DNA of 42,788 nt from Longimicrobiales bacterium. Its GTDB lineage: Bacteria; Gemmatimonadota; Gemmatimonadetes; Longimicrobiales; Gaopeijiaceae. The stretch covers positions 1-42,788 of the forward strand of contig JANQNV010000264.1 of NCBI GenBank assembly GCA_028279425.1, given 5' to 3'. A program made the translations under genes and the position numbers. Shown in pieces: positions 25,593 to 35,057 of this stretch. How positions within the stretch are numbered: the first letter of the stretch is position 1; every line of letters starts with the position of its first letter. The notes below the pieces were generated by a model that did no database searches, had not been told where the DNA came from, and was given only the letters and a program-made list of their open reading frames with translations.

Positions 25593-27323
25593 ATGGCCTT
25601 CAAGACCACCAACGGAGCGGGCGCGGCCGACTACAGCCACCCGGCTGGGCCGCAACCCTTCCGCCGACTCCAGCACCTGCTCCTTCCGGAGCGCCAGGAC
25701 ATCACCACCGTACTGCTCTTCGCGGTATTGGCCGGTGTTCTCTATCTGGCCACGCCGCTCGCCGTCGACGCCCTCGTCAACAATCTGGCGTTCGGCGGGT
25801 CGGAGGGCGTGTACGTACAGGCCCTCGTGATCCTCTCGCTGGGCCTGTTCGGCTTCCTGGTTCTGCTCGGTCTCGTGAAGGCCGTGCAGTACTACGTGAC
25901 GGAGCTGATTCAGCGTCGTCTGTTCGTGCGTCTGACGGCTGATCTCGCCTACCGGCTACCGCGCGTCAAGATGGCGTCGCTCGACGCCAAGCTCGGTCCC
26001 GATCTCGTCAACCGGTTCTTCGACGTGATCACGGTGCAGAAGTCGGCGTCATTGATCCTGCTCGACGGGGTCAACCTGGTTCTGGGGGCCTTCATCGGAT
26101 TGCTGATCCTGGGCTTCTACCACCCGTTCCTCCTCGTCTTCGACCTGCTCCTCATCGCCTACGTGGTCGCCGTCATGACGGTGGCCGGCCGCGGGGCGGT
26201 GGCGACGAGTGTCGAGGAGTCCTACGCGAAGCACCGCGTGGCGTCTTGGCTCGAGCAGGTGGCGATGTTCCCGTACCTCTTCAAGACGACGGGAGCGAGC
26301 CGGCTGGCCTGCGATCGCGCCAACATGCTCGCCGAGGACTACCTGGCGACCCGGGGTCGGCACTGGAAGATCGTGTTCCGCCAGATCTACGGGTTGCTGG
26401 GCCTCCAGGCGATCGCCTCGGCGGCGCTACTCGGCCTCGGCGGACTACTCGTGCTCAACGCCGAATTGACCCTCGGCCAGCTGGTCGCCGCCGAAATCAT
26501 CGTGTCGACCATCGTGGCCAACCTCGCCTCGCTCGGAAAGCACGCCGAGTCGCTGTACGATGCGCTCGCCGCGGTCGACAAGATCGGCTACGTGATCGAC
26601 CTCCCGGTCGAGCGAGAGGGTGGAGACCGTCCGCCGACGAGCGGTTCGCCAGAAGGCGCCGCCATCGACATCACGGGCCTGACCTTCGGCTACGACTCGG
26701 CGCGTCCCGTCCTCCACGACGTGTCGATGCGTATTCAGCCGGGCGAGCGGGTGGCCCTCGTCGGTGCGGCCGGGTACGGCACGTCGACCCTGATGGATAT
26801 CCTCATGGGGCTCCGGATGCCGCAGGAGGGTACCACGCGCATCGATGGAATCGACGTGCGCGACTGGGATCTCATGTCGCTGCGTGGGCTCGTGTCGCTC
26901 GTGCGCGGCCAGGACCTCATCGACGCGACGATCCTCGAAAACGTCCGGTTCGGACGTACCGAGATCTCCAAACGTGACGTTCAGGACGCCCTGCAGGAGG
27001 TGGGTCTCCTCGACGACATCATGCGTCTGCCCGCAGCGCTCGATACCCCGCTGCGGGTCGGCGGGCGGCCGTTGTCGTCGTCGCAGCGGAGTCGTCTGGT
27101 TCTCGCGCGGGCAATCGTGAGCAAGCCGCGGCTGCTCCTGCTCGACGAGAACCTCGAAAACCTCGAGCCGAGAACGTTGTCGGATCTCACGGACTTCGTC
27201 TTCGGCCGGAGAAACAAGTGGACGTTGATCGTGGCCTCGCGCGATCTCTCCATCCTCGAGCGGGCGGACCGCAGCATCGATATGGCATCCTTCGGACCCA
27301 TGCGCACGGGGGTGACGGGATGA
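25593..27323 (+). CDS. ABC half-transporter with degenerate ATPase domain (type I secretion-like)
   Basis: 576 residues: a six-helix exporter membrane domain (about 35-335) and a nucleotide-binding domain (355-565). The ATPase motifs are eroded. Walker A reads GAAGYGTST (391-399), with Thr in place of the essential Lys; the signature is LSSSQ (494-498) rather than LSGGQ; the H-loop position is Ser (S549, in LIVASRDLS). Walker B (LLLLDEN, 514-520) and the Q-loop Gln (G439-Q440 region) remain. There is no N-terminal C39 peptidase. By its neighbours it should be the inner-membrane part of a tripartite exporter, but ATP hydrolysis may be weak or absent. Only one half-transporter gene is present, so no intact partner is seen nearby. 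Confidence 0.9.
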   Translation: MAFKTTNGAGAADYSHPAGPQPFRRLQHLLLPERQDITTVLLFAVLAGVLYLATPLAVDALVNNLAFGGSEGVYVQALVILSLGLFGFLVLLGLVKAVQYYVTELIQRRLFVRLTADLAYRLPRVKMASLDAKLGPDLVNRFFDVITVQKSASLILLDGVNLVLGAFIGLLILGFYHPFLLVFDLLLIAYVVAVMTVAGRGAVATSVEESYAKHRVASWLEQVAMFPYLFKTTGASRLACDRANMLAEDYLATRGRHWKIVFRQIYGLLGLQAIASAALLGLGGLLVLNAELTLGQLVAAEIIVSTIVANLASLGKHAESLYDALAAVDKIGYVIDLPVEREGGDRPPTSGSPEGAAIDITGLTFGYDSARPVLHDVSMRIQPGERVALVGAAGYGTSTLMDILMGLRMPQEGTTRIDGIDVRDWDLMSLRGLVSLVRGQDLIDATILENVRFGRTEISKRDVQDALQEVGLLDDIMRLPAALDTPLRVGGRPLSSSQRSRLVLARAIVSKPRLLLLDENLENLEPRTLSDLTDFVFGRRNKWTLIVASRDLSILERADRSIDMASFGPMRTGVTG

Positions 27324-28663
27324 GTAGTCCACAGAGTGCACGTCGACGCGAAGAGCGTGAGCTGATGCCGCAGGATGCGCTGCCCATGCTCGATCACCTC
27401 GCCGACTTCCCGGCGGCGGATCTGGCGCAGTCTCCGAGTCTGGTGCGGCGTTTGGGCCGGATCGCGGGTATCGTCTGTGCCGTGTATGTCCTGCTGATCC
27501 TCGTACTGCCGTGGCAGCAGTTCGTCAGCGGCAAGGGTCGCGTCGTGGCCTTCAATCCGCTCGAGCGCACGCAGGTGCTCGAGGCGCCGCTTTCGGGGCG
27601 GATCCTGACGTCAAACGTGGTCGAGGGACAGACGGTCCGTCAGGGCGACGTGTTGTTCCAGATGGCCGACAACGACCCCGAGCTCGTGGCCAACCTCGAG
27701 GCCCAGCGTACGGCCGCCGAGGCGAAGCTCGACGCTGCGGAGAGCAAGCTCGCCGGCCTTCGCGATCAGCTGCAGCAGAAGCGGGAGGCGCTGCCCGAGG
27801 CGATCGAGGCGGCGGAGCAGAAGCTGGTCGCGGCGCGGTTCGCGGCGCGAACGGCCGAGCTCCAATACGACCGCGTGCGAGGGCTGTACGAAAACGAGCT
27901 CGGTCCCCTCGTGTCTCAGCGCGAGTACGAGCTCGCGACCCTGTCGCGCGACAAGACCGCCGCCGAGTTGACCCAGGCGCAGGCCGACCGAAACAAGACG
28001 GAACTCGACGGCCAGGCCGACATCAACAGCACGCGGGCCTCGGTCGAAGGCGCGCGCTCGGACTCGGCCACGGCGGCGCAGTCGCTCGCCTCGCTGCGCA
28101 GCAAGGTGAACGAGTCCAACATGCTCAGCGTCGTGGCGCCTCGCGACGGCGTGGTGTTCCGGGTCGACGCCACCGAAGGCACCTTCCTGAGTGCGGGAAA
28201 GCCGCTCGCCACGATCGTACCCGAGACCGATGACCGCATGGTCGAGCTCTGGATCGACGGCAACGACATCCCGTTGGTGCAGGCCCGTGAGGTCGACGAC
28301 AACGGCACCGTCGTGTCGGAGGGGAGCCTCGCGCGACTGCAGTTCGAGGGGTGGCCTGCCGTGCAGTTCATCGGCTGGCCGTCGGTCGCTCGCGGTACCT
28401 TCGGGGGCGAGGTGGTGTTGATCGACCCCACCGACGACGGAACCGGGCGGTTCCGCGTGCTGGTCGCGCCGCGTCCCGACATCATCGACGAAGACGAGGT
28501 CGTCGAGTGGCCCGGGGCCCGTTGGCTGCGCCAGGGCGTTCAGGTGAACGGATGGATCCTCCTCAACCGCGTGCCGCTCTGGTTCGAGATCTGGCGAAAC
28601 CTCAACGGCTTCCCACCCGCTCTCACCGAGCCGCCGGGCACGGCCGGCGGGTCCGCGAAGTGA
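27320..28663 (+). CDS. HlyD-family membrane fusion protein
   Basis: 447 residues; ATG overlaps the ABC stop (ATGA). One N-terminal membrane helix (about 48-66, GRIAGIVCAVYVLLILVLPW) is followed by a lipoyl-like half (LEAPLSGRILTSNVVEGQTV), a long alpha-helical hairpin (about 125-260, rich in Ala, Glu, Gln), the second lipoyl half (SVVAPRDGVVFRVDATEGTF) and a beta-barrel domain. It would bridge the inner-membrane ABC protein and the outer-membrane channel. The hairpin length suits a direct fit to a TolC-type partner, which is the next gene. The cargo is not encoded here in any recognisable form. Confidence 0.92.
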   Translation: MSSPQSARRREERELMPQDALPMLDHLADFPAADLAQSPSLVRRLGRIAGIVCAVYVLLILVLPWQQFVSGKGRVVAFNPLERTQVLEAPLSGRILTSNVVEGQTVRQGDVLFQMADNDPELVANLEAQRTAAEAKLDAAESKLAGLRDQLQQKREALPEAIEAAEQKLVAARFAARTAELQYDRVRGLYENELGPLVSQREYELATLSRDKTAAELTQAQADRNKTELDGQADINSTRASVEGARSDSATAAQSLASLRSKVNESNMLSVVAPRDGVVFRVDATEGTFLSAGKPLATIVPETDDRMVELWIDGNDIPLVQAREVDDNGTVVSEGSLARLQFEGWPAVQFIGWPSVARGTFGGEVVLIDPTDDGTGRFRVLVAPRPDIIDEDEVVEWPGARWLRQGVQVNGWILLNRVPLWFEIWRNLNGFPPALTEPPGTAGGSAK

Positions 28664-30105
28664 GCGGGGTACGCTGGTGGACCGCGCTCGCGCTCGGCTT
28701 GGCGAGCGTGGGCGCGGACGGGGTAATGGCTCAGGCGCCGGACTCGGTGCCGCCCGTCGTCGCACCGTCGGGCGATCCCGTCGATCTCGACGACGTGCTT
28801 CTGTCGATTCGCGAGACGTATCCCCCCCTTCTCGCGGCGCTGATCGAGCGCGACATCGCCGATGGGGCGCTCCGCTCCGCTCGGGGCTTCTTCGACCTGG
28901 ACGTGTTCGGGGCGGTGAAGGGGACGCCCGACGGCTACTACGAGTACACGACGACCGAGGCGGGAGCCAGCCAGTTCCTCGGCCTGTGGGGGAGCACCGT
29001 ATACGGGGGCTACCGGCTGACCACGGGCGAGGAGTTGCCCGACTACTACCTGCAGCGTACGCAGGGAAGTGGGGAGGCCGCCTTCGGCCTCAGCATTCCG
29101 CTTCTTCGCGGTGGTGCGATCGACGAGGTCCGAGCGGGGGTCCAGCGCGCCGAGCTCGGTGCACAGGCCGCCGAGCCGTTCATCGTGCGGCAGCGCCTCG
29201 ACTTCGTGCGGGCCGGTACCGTCGCATACTTCAAGTGGGTGGCATCGGGGCAGAAGCTCGCCCTGTCGCGCGACCTCTTTCGAATCGCGAATGATCGTAC
29301 GGCGGCGCTCGAGCAGCAGGTCGCGGGGGGACTTCAGGCCGACATCGTGCTCGTCGACAACCAGCGTCTGGTCGTCTCCAGAGAGATCGACCTCATCGCG
29401 GCCGAGCGGGAGTTCCTGGAGGCGTCCCTCACCTTGTCGCTCTTCTATCGCGACGACCAGGGGAATCCGATCGTACTCGGCGAGGGAGATCTACCGCCCG
29501 CCTTCCCTCCCGCACCCTCGCCCGACACGATCGACGTCGAGGAAGGCGTGCAGACGGCCCTCGTCAATCGCCCCGAGCTGCAGCGACTGCAGCTCGACGT
29601 CGAGGCGGCCGAGGTCGACCTCCGCCTGGCCCGCAACGGCCTTCTTCCGGTGTTGGATGCGAATCTCGAAGCGGCTCGCAACTACGGCGACGATCTCTAC
29701 GTGGATCGCTCGGTCAACGAACTGCGCGCCGGGGTGTCGCTCAAGTTTCCGATTCAGAACCGGAAGTCGCGAGGCAAGCTGCAGCAAGCGACAGGAAAGC
29801 TCTCGCAGACGCGCCAGAAGCTCGGCTTCGCGGCCGACAAGGTCGTCTACGAGGTGCGCGAGACGTTCGCCCAGCTCGACGCGGCTTTCCGACAGACGGA
29901 GCGGGCCTCCCTGAACGTGTCGCTGGCGCTCGAGCTGCAAGCCGCCGAGCAGGCACTCTTCCTCGCCGGTTCGTCGGATCTGCTCGCGGTCCAGATCCGT
30001 GAGCAGTCGGCGTTCGACGCCCGGAGCAAGGCCGTGCAGGCCGAGCTCGACTTCTTCACGGCGCTGGCCGACTGGGAGGCCGTGATCGGAGGCGGCGGGA
30101 ACTAG
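28660..30105 (+). CDS. TolC-family outer-membrane channel protein
   Basis: 481 residues from GTG 28660, which overlaps the HlyD stop (GTGA). A signal peptide (WWTALALGLASVGADGVMAQ) precedes two repeats of the outer-membrane efflux fold: strands and helices at about 50-260 and 300-475 (VNRPELQRLQLDVEAAEVDLRLARNGLLPVLDANLEA is the second-repeat block). It should form the trimeric exit duct for the ABC/HlyD pair. Two segments, YEYTTTEAGASQFLGLWGS and the tyrosine-rich YLQRTQGSG, fit the barrel strands. Ends 3 nt from the convergent HerA-like gene. Confidence 0.92.
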   Translation: MSGVRWWTALALGLASVGADGVMAQAPDSVPPVVAPSGDPVDLDDVLLSIRETYPPLLAALIERDIADGALRSARGFFDLDVFGAVKGTPDGYYEYTTTEAGASQFLGLWGSTVYGGYRLTTGEELPDYYLQRTQGSGEAAFGLSIPLLRGGAIDEVRAGVQRAELGAQAAEPFIVRQRLDFVRAGTVAYFKWVASGQKLALSRDLFRIANDRTAALEQQVAGGLQADIVLVDNQRLVVSREIDLIAAEREFLEASLTLSLFYRDDQGNPIVLGEGDLPPAFPPAPSPDTIDVEEGVQTALVNRPELQRLQLDVEAAEVDLRLARNGLLPVLDANLEAARNYGDDLYVDRSVNELRAGVSLKFPIQNRKSRGKLQQATGKLSQTRQKLGFAADKVVYEVRETFAQLDAAFRQTERASLNVSLALELQAAEQALFLAGSSDLLAVQIREQSAFDARSKAVQAELDFFTALADWEAVIGGGGN

Positions 30106-30108
30106 GGC

Positions 30109-32571
30109 CTAGGCGCTGCGGGGCGCCCAGAAGACACGTAGCGGCTCGACGTCGATGTCGCCCTTCTCGAGTCCCACCTCGAGGGGTTCGATCTGTGCCG
30201 CGACCTCGCTCCACCGCGCCCAGATCGACTCGAGCTCTCGCGCGAGCTGGTCCTCCAGTTCTTCCACGTCTTCGCGTTCGTCGGCCAACCGCTCTTCGGC
30301 GCTGCGCAGTCGTTCGGCCGTGCGCCGCGTCTGCGACCGCTTCGAGGCGATCGACGACAACCCTCGCGTGCTCTTGCGGCCGCCCAGGAAGATGTTGATG
30401 AGGGTGCCGGCCCCCGAGACCAGTTCCTGCTGGCGGCGGCCCGAGAGATCCACCTCGAGCTCACGGAGCCGGCGCTCGGCGCGCTCGGCCTGATCGCGCG
30501 CGGTATCCAGCTTCGATTCGTACCGCGAACGCAGCTTCGCCACCTCCTCGTCGGCCGTCGCCTCCGCCGCGTCTTCGCAGCGTTCGAGAAAGGCCTCGCG
30601 ACTCTCGCCGTGCCGGGAGTAGAGTTTCAACTCCGGATTCCGGTGGAGCGTCAGGCTCAACGAACGATGGAGCCGGTCCCGGAGGGCGCGTTCGAGCGCA
30701 TTGAAGAACGACTTCCGGTCGAGAGGGACCTCGGGCAGCCGATATACGGCGCCGTCGGGTGGGTTCTCGCGAAAGTCGCGCGGGTCGTAGTCGACGGCGG
30801 TCGCGTCGGCGGCCTCGACCGAGGCGCCGAGGGGGAAGAAGACGACCTCCCATTCGACCTCGTGGCGGAAGTCCGCCCGGGCTTCGTCGAAGACCATTCG
30901 TACGCGCCCGGCGAGGCCGGCCTCCAGCCGGTGGGGCTCGGAACCGACGCCGACCTTCGTCGCCCAGGGCGCCGCCGGGTCGAGCCAGTGCACGGCCACC
31001 CCGTCGGCGACCGTCGGGGCGAGGGGCGACTCGTCGTCCGCGAGCGCGGCCGGTCCGTCGGCCGGCGCTGCGGGTGAGGTCTGGGTGACCGTCCCCGCGT
31101 GTGGGGTCGCGGCGACCGTCCCCGTTTCCGGCGACGAGGGGGCGGCGTGGCCGGCGTACGGTGCCCCGCCGGCTGCACCCTCGCTGCGGATCATGTCGGC
31201 CGGGAGTTGCGCCAGTTCGCCCCGTGTGATCGGGCCACGCAGGTACGACATCGCCCACCGGGTGGTGAACAGTTCCGGGTCGGCACTCCGTGTGCGCTTG
31301 AGTACGAACTGGCGCTTGCCCAGCCCGCTCACCCGGGCGTCCCAGGCCTTCACGTCGACGCTGCCGTCGGCCGATCGTAGCGCTTCCACGACCCTTGCCT
31401 TGTCGCGCTCCGTCTGCAGCCGCCCGATCATCCAGGTGCCCGCATTCGACATCAGTTTGTAGTCCATGTCGACGGGATTCTGCGTCGACACGACCACACC
31501 CAGGCCGTGGGCCCGCGCCTGCTTGAAGAGTGTGAGCAGCGGCGTCTTCGAGGGCGGGTTGGCCGTGGGCGGAGCGAAGCCGAACAGCTCGTCGATGTAG
31601 ATCATCGCCCGGAGGTCGGAGGTGCCGGGCTGTCGGCGCATCCAGGTGATCGCGCGCGACAGAAGCATGGTCACGACGAAGACGCGCTCTTCGTCGGAGA
31701 GGTGCGCGAGCTGCACCACGCTGGCCCGGGGCCGCCCGTCGGGAGCCCAGAGCAGCGCGTCGATGTCGAGGGGGTCGCCCGTGCGCCACGCCGCGAACGA
31801 CGGGGAGGCGAGGAGGCCGTTGAGGCGCAGCGCGAGCTTCATGCGGTCGGCCGGCGGCAGGAAGGTGTCGACCTCGAAGACCCCGAGCTTTCGGAACGGT
31901 GGGGTCTGGACGTGTCCGATCAACCGCTCGAGCGACAGGACGTCACCTCGGGTCCAGGTATCGGCGACGAGGGTGGCGAGGAGAATGTGCTCGGGGGTCG
32001 TCAGGGGGTCCGAGTCGACTCCGGCCAGCGTCAGCAGCCCGGAAACGAGCGACTCGGCGGCCTCCCGAATCGTCTCGGGGTCGGCGCCCGCCGGCGCGGT
32101 GAGGTCACCGATCAGGTTGAGGGGGACTCCCGCGTCGGAGCCGGGCGTGTAGACCCGGAACGACGCCCGGCTCTTCAGGGCGCGGATGTGGGTGCCGTCG
32201 ATGCCCCACGAGGCCAGACCGTTCTTCCACAGCTCCGCCTTCGCCCTGGCGAGGGTCGCGGAATCGACCCCTTCCCGACGGGCCTCGGCGGCGTCGACCC
32301 AGGGTTCGAAGTCGGTGGGTGCCAGATCGGGAAACGTCAGGCAGAGGTTGGCGAGATCTCCCTTCGGGTCGAGGATCAGTGCGGGCCGCCCCGAGGCGAG
32401 CACCTCCTCGAGCAAGACGATCCCGAGGCCGGTCTTGCCCGAGCCGGTCATCCCGACGATCACGCCGTGCGTCGTGAACGATTCCGGGTCGAGCGTCATC
32501 GGCTCGCCGGTGCGTTCCTCGGTGTCGGGGTCGAGGATCCCGCCGATGCGCAGTCCGCCGTCGGTCGACAC
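30109..32571 (-). CDS. HerA/FtsK-superfamily ATPase (DUF87 type)
   Basis: 820 residues, GTG start 8 nt after a GGAGG and 1 nt past the stop of the S9 peptidase gene. P-loop GMTGSGKT at 40-47, Walker B AMIYIDELFGF at 322-332, a sensor-like VVVSTQNPVDMDYKLM near 359-374 and an arginine finger candidate in the GRLQTERDKAR stretch. The second half holds a proline/alanine-rich linker (about 470-530), an alpha/beta region, and a charged coiled coil (about 670-800). HerA-like proteins are DNA-pumping hexamers, and some act in repair or defence; no nuclease such as NurA is beside it, so its job here is open. Confidence 0.88.
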   Translation of the reverse strand: MSTDGGLRIGGILDPDTEERTGEPMTLDPESFTTHGVIVGMTGSGKTGLGIVLLEEVLASGRPALILDPKGDLANLCLTFPDLAPTDFEPWVDAAEARREGVDSATLARAKAELWKNGLASWGIDGTHIRALKSRASFRVYTPGSDAGVPLNLIGDLTAPAGADPETIREAAESLVSGLLTLAGVDSDPLTTPEHILLATLVADTWTRGDVLSLERLIGHVQTPPFRKLGVFEVDTFLPPADRMKLALRLNGLLASPSFAAWRTGDPLDIDALLWAPDGRPRASVVQLAHLSDEERVFVVTMLLSRAITWMRRQPGTSDLRAMIYIDELFGFAPPTANPPSKTPLLTLFKQARAHGLGVVVSTQNPVDMDYKLMSNAGTWMIGRLQTERDKARVVEALRSADGSVDVKAWDARVSGLGKRQFVLKRTRSADPELFTTRWAMSYLRGPITRGELAQLPADMIRSEGAAGGAPYAGHAAPSSPETGTVAATPHAGTVTQTSPAAPADGPAALADDESPLAPTVADGVAVHWLDPAAPWATKVGVGSEPHRLEAGLAGRVRMVFDEARADFRHEVEWEVVFFPLGASVEAADATAVDYDPRDFRENPPDGAVYRLPEVPLDRKSFFNALERALRDRLHRSLSLTLHRNPELKLYSRHGESREAFLERCEDAAEATADEEVAKLRSRYESKLDTARDQAERAERRLRELEVDLSGRRQQELVSGAGTLINIFLGGRKSTRGLSSIASKRSQTRRTAERLRSAEERLADEREDVEELEDQLARELESIWARWSEVAAQIEPLEVGLEKGDIDVEPLRVFWAPRSA

Positions 32572-32572
32572 C

Positions 32573-34996
32573 TCACATGCCTCCAGCGGGGACGGGCTCG
32601 GCGCAGAAACTGCCGCTCTCGGTGCAGTCGGGTCGAGAGATCGTGCGCTCGAAAAGCTCGAAGATTCTCCGGTACTCGTCCGTCCACGAGCTGGGTTCGA
32701 TGAAGCCGTGCCCCTCCACGGGATACACGGCCATCTCCCAGTTCTCCTTCCCGAGTTCGATCAGGCGCTGGGCGAGTCGCACGACATCGGAGAAATGGAC
32801 GTTGGTGTCGACCATCCCGTGCGGGATCAGGAGATGCTGGTCGGGGCCGAAGCCCTCGGCGAAGTAGATCGGCGAGGACTTGCGATACGCCTCTTCGTCG
32901 TCCTGCGGCTGATTCAGGATGTTGCTCGTATAGCCGTGGTTGTAGTGCGCCCAGTCGGTGACGGACCGGAGCGCCGCGCCCGCCCGGAAGGTGTCGTCGG
33001 CGGTGAAGAGAGCCATCAGGGTGATGAAGCCGCCGTACGATCCCCCGTAGATCCCGATGCGGTCGGCGTCGATGCCCTCGTTGGCGACCAACCACCGGGC
33101 TCCGTCGACCTGATCACTCAGGTCTTTCCCCCCCATCCACCGGTAGATCGCCGTGCGCCAGTCGCGCCCGTACCCGGCCGATCCCCGGTAGTCGATGTCG
33201 AGCACCGTGTACCCCTGGGAGGCGAGGATGTGGTGGAACATGTACTCGCGGTAGTAGGTGCTCCAGTAGTGGTGCACGTTGTGGAGATATCCGGCTCCGT
33301 GGACGAATACGACCGCCGCCCCGTTGGGTGAGGCACCGACATCTCCGGGTCGGTAGATGCGGGCCGGGACCTGGGCTCCGTCTTCGGCGGGGAAGCGCAC
33401 GATCTCGGGCTTCAGCCAGTCGTAGGCGAGCCAGTCGTCGGTCGGCGAGAAGGTGACCTGCTCCATGTCCGCACCGGCTTCGGCGTCCGACAGGAACAGC
33501 TCCGGCGGCCGGTTCGCGACCGAGTGGACCCACGCCACCCGTTCGCCGTCCGGCGACAGCGTCGCCGCGTAGCTGCCCTCGCCCGAGGTCATGTAGTCGA
33601 TGGGGCCTCCGTCGAAGTCGAGCCAGCCCACATGCTGGTCGAAGGGGGAGCCCTCGTTGGTGGTGACGAGGAAGCGGTCGTCGCCGGTCGGGATGGTCGC
33701 GCCGAGGACCTCCCACTCGCCCGACGTCAGGGCGCGCTTCCCGGTCCCATCGGCTTCGACGGCGTACAGGTGCGCGTATCCGGTCTCCTCGCTGGCATAC
33801 CAGACCGTCGACGTTTCCGGCAACCACCCCCGGCAGCCGAAACCACAGGGGCCGCCCACCCACGCCTCGTCACGCAGGCGGTCGAGAAGGGTCATTTCTC
33901 CCGTGGCGGCCTCGAGCGCGTACAGGAACCACTCCTTGTTGTCTTCGGTCCGGCTCCAGACCAGCGCGTGCGTGCCGGCGTCGTTCCAGCCCGACGCGAA
34001 GCCGTCGGCGGGCGACTCGACGCCGTCGGGGGCGAGCTCGAGCCAGTTCACCGAACCAGTTGCCGTGTCGAGCAACCCCAGCTTCGAGCTTCCCTGCGCG
34101 TCGCCCACCTTGGTCCGGACGTTGAGCGGCTCGGTGTATCCCGATTCCGTCACCCAATCCGGGACCATGGTGCGTTCGGTGCCCGAAGCCGGGCGGGCGG
34201 TGCTCACGATCACCCAGTCTCCGTCGGGAGACGCCGTGAGCCCTCCCAGGCGTTCGCCGTTGGGGATGTACAGCGGCGCGGGCTCGAGGGCTTGCAGCGA
34301 GTCGCGGCGCGCCTCCGCCTCCTCGGAGCGTTCGGCCTGGCGACGGATGTGGTCGAACAGCTCGCGCTGCTGATCGAGGAGGAACTGGCGCTGGGCCGGC
34401 GCCTCCGGGTCGTCGCCCGGGGCGCGGCCCGAGCGAATATCGGTGACCTGGCGGATGTGGCCGTCCGACAGGTTCATGCGAAAGAGGTTGTCGCCCTGTC
34501 GATAGATCACGGCGCTTTCGTCGGCCGTGAAGCGGGGCGCGACCTCGCCGGCTCTCGTTTCGGTGAGGCGGCGCACCGTAGCGGACCGGCGGTCGACCAG
34601 GTAGAGGTCTCCGCCGAAGCCGGTGAGTCGCCAGCGTCCGTCTTCGCTGAGATCCCCGCCGGCCCGGAGAACCCCCGTCGAGTCCGCGAGCGCGTCGCTT
34701 ACGACTTCCGGCGTGCCTCCGTCTCCGCTCACCCGGTAGAGCTGTCGGCGATCGTCCCAGGCACCCCCGCCGGGTCGCCACGAGAAGTAGAGCCAGTCGC
34801 CGTCGTCGGTCCACGATACGCCGACGGGCGCCTCGCCGAGGTGCTCGGGCCCGCGCATGATGTTGCGAATCGTCAGTTCGAAGGCACTCTCGCGGGCAAC
34901 CTCGGGTTCGAAGTCGGCGACCTGAGCGGTGGCGACCGCAGGCAGGAGCAGGCTGAGGGCGATCGCCGGGAGTGGCAGGTGGAACGTGCGAAGCAT
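32573..34996 (-). CDS. secreted prolyl-oligopeptidase family (S9) peptidase
   Basis: 807 residues. ATG 34996 is preceded by GGAG at 6 nt spacing and opens a signal peptide (MLRTFHLPLPAIALSLLLPAVATAQ); the upstream TTG at 35014 is weaker. A beta-propeller (about 40-530) with PD40-like repeats leads to an alpha/beta hydrolase domain with the triad S653 (YGGSYGGF), D730 (GMVDTNVHF) and H763 (PVEGHGF). The family cleaves short peptides, often after proline or as dipeptidyl peptidases. The C-terminus adds two cysteines (DCTESGSFC), maybe a disulphide. Fits the peptide-degrading repertoire of this stretch. Downstream of phosphofructokinase by 61 nt. Confidence 0.94.
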   Translation of the reverse strand: MLRTFHLPLPAIALSLLLPAVATAQVADFEPEVARESAFELTIRNIMRGPEHLGEAPVGVSWTDDGDWLYFSWRPGGGAWDDRRQLYRVSGDGGTPEVVSDALADSTGVLRAGGDLSEDGRWRLTGFGGDLYLVDRRSATVRRLTETRAGEVAPRFTADESAVIYRQGDNLFRMNLSDGHIRQVTDIRSGRAPGDDPEAPAQRQFLLDQQRELFDHIRRQAERSEEAEARRDSLQALEPAPLYIPNGERLGGLTASPDGDWVIVSTARPASGTERTMVPDWVTESGYTEPLNVRTKVGDAQGSSKLGLLDTATGSVNWLELAPDGVESPADGFASGWNDAGTHALVWSRTEDNKEWFLYALEAATGEMTLLDRLRDEAWVGGPCGFGCRGWLPETSTVWYASEETGYAHLYAVEADGTGKRALTSGEWEVLGATIPTGDDRFLVTTNEGSPFDQHVGWLDFDGGPIDYMTSGEGSYAATLSPDGERVAWVHSVANRPPELFLSDAEAGADMEQVTFSPTDDWLAYDWLKPEIVRFPAEDGAQVPARIYRPGDVGASPNGAAVVFVHGAGYLHNVHHYWSTYYREYMFHHILASQGYTVLDIDYRGSAGYGRDWRTAIYRWMGGKDLSDQVDGARWLVANEGIDADRIGIYGGSYGGFITLMALFTADDTFRAGAALRSVTDWAHYNHGYTSNILNQPQDDEEAYRKSSPIYFAEGFGPDQHLLIPHGMVDTNVHFSDVVRLAQRLIELGKENWEMAVYPVEGHGFIEPSSWTDEYRRIFELFERTISRPDCTESGSFCAEPVPAGGM

Positions 34997-35057
34997 GTAG
35001 ACTCCAGGGAGCAAAGAAGACGAATCCGAGCCAGGTCGGCCGACCGAGCGGTGCGTC

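Noticed and set aside
30106..30108. Intrinsic terminator between the TolC-type and HerA-like genes
   Set aside because: The gap is only 3 nt and no hairpin with a T-tract is seen on either side.
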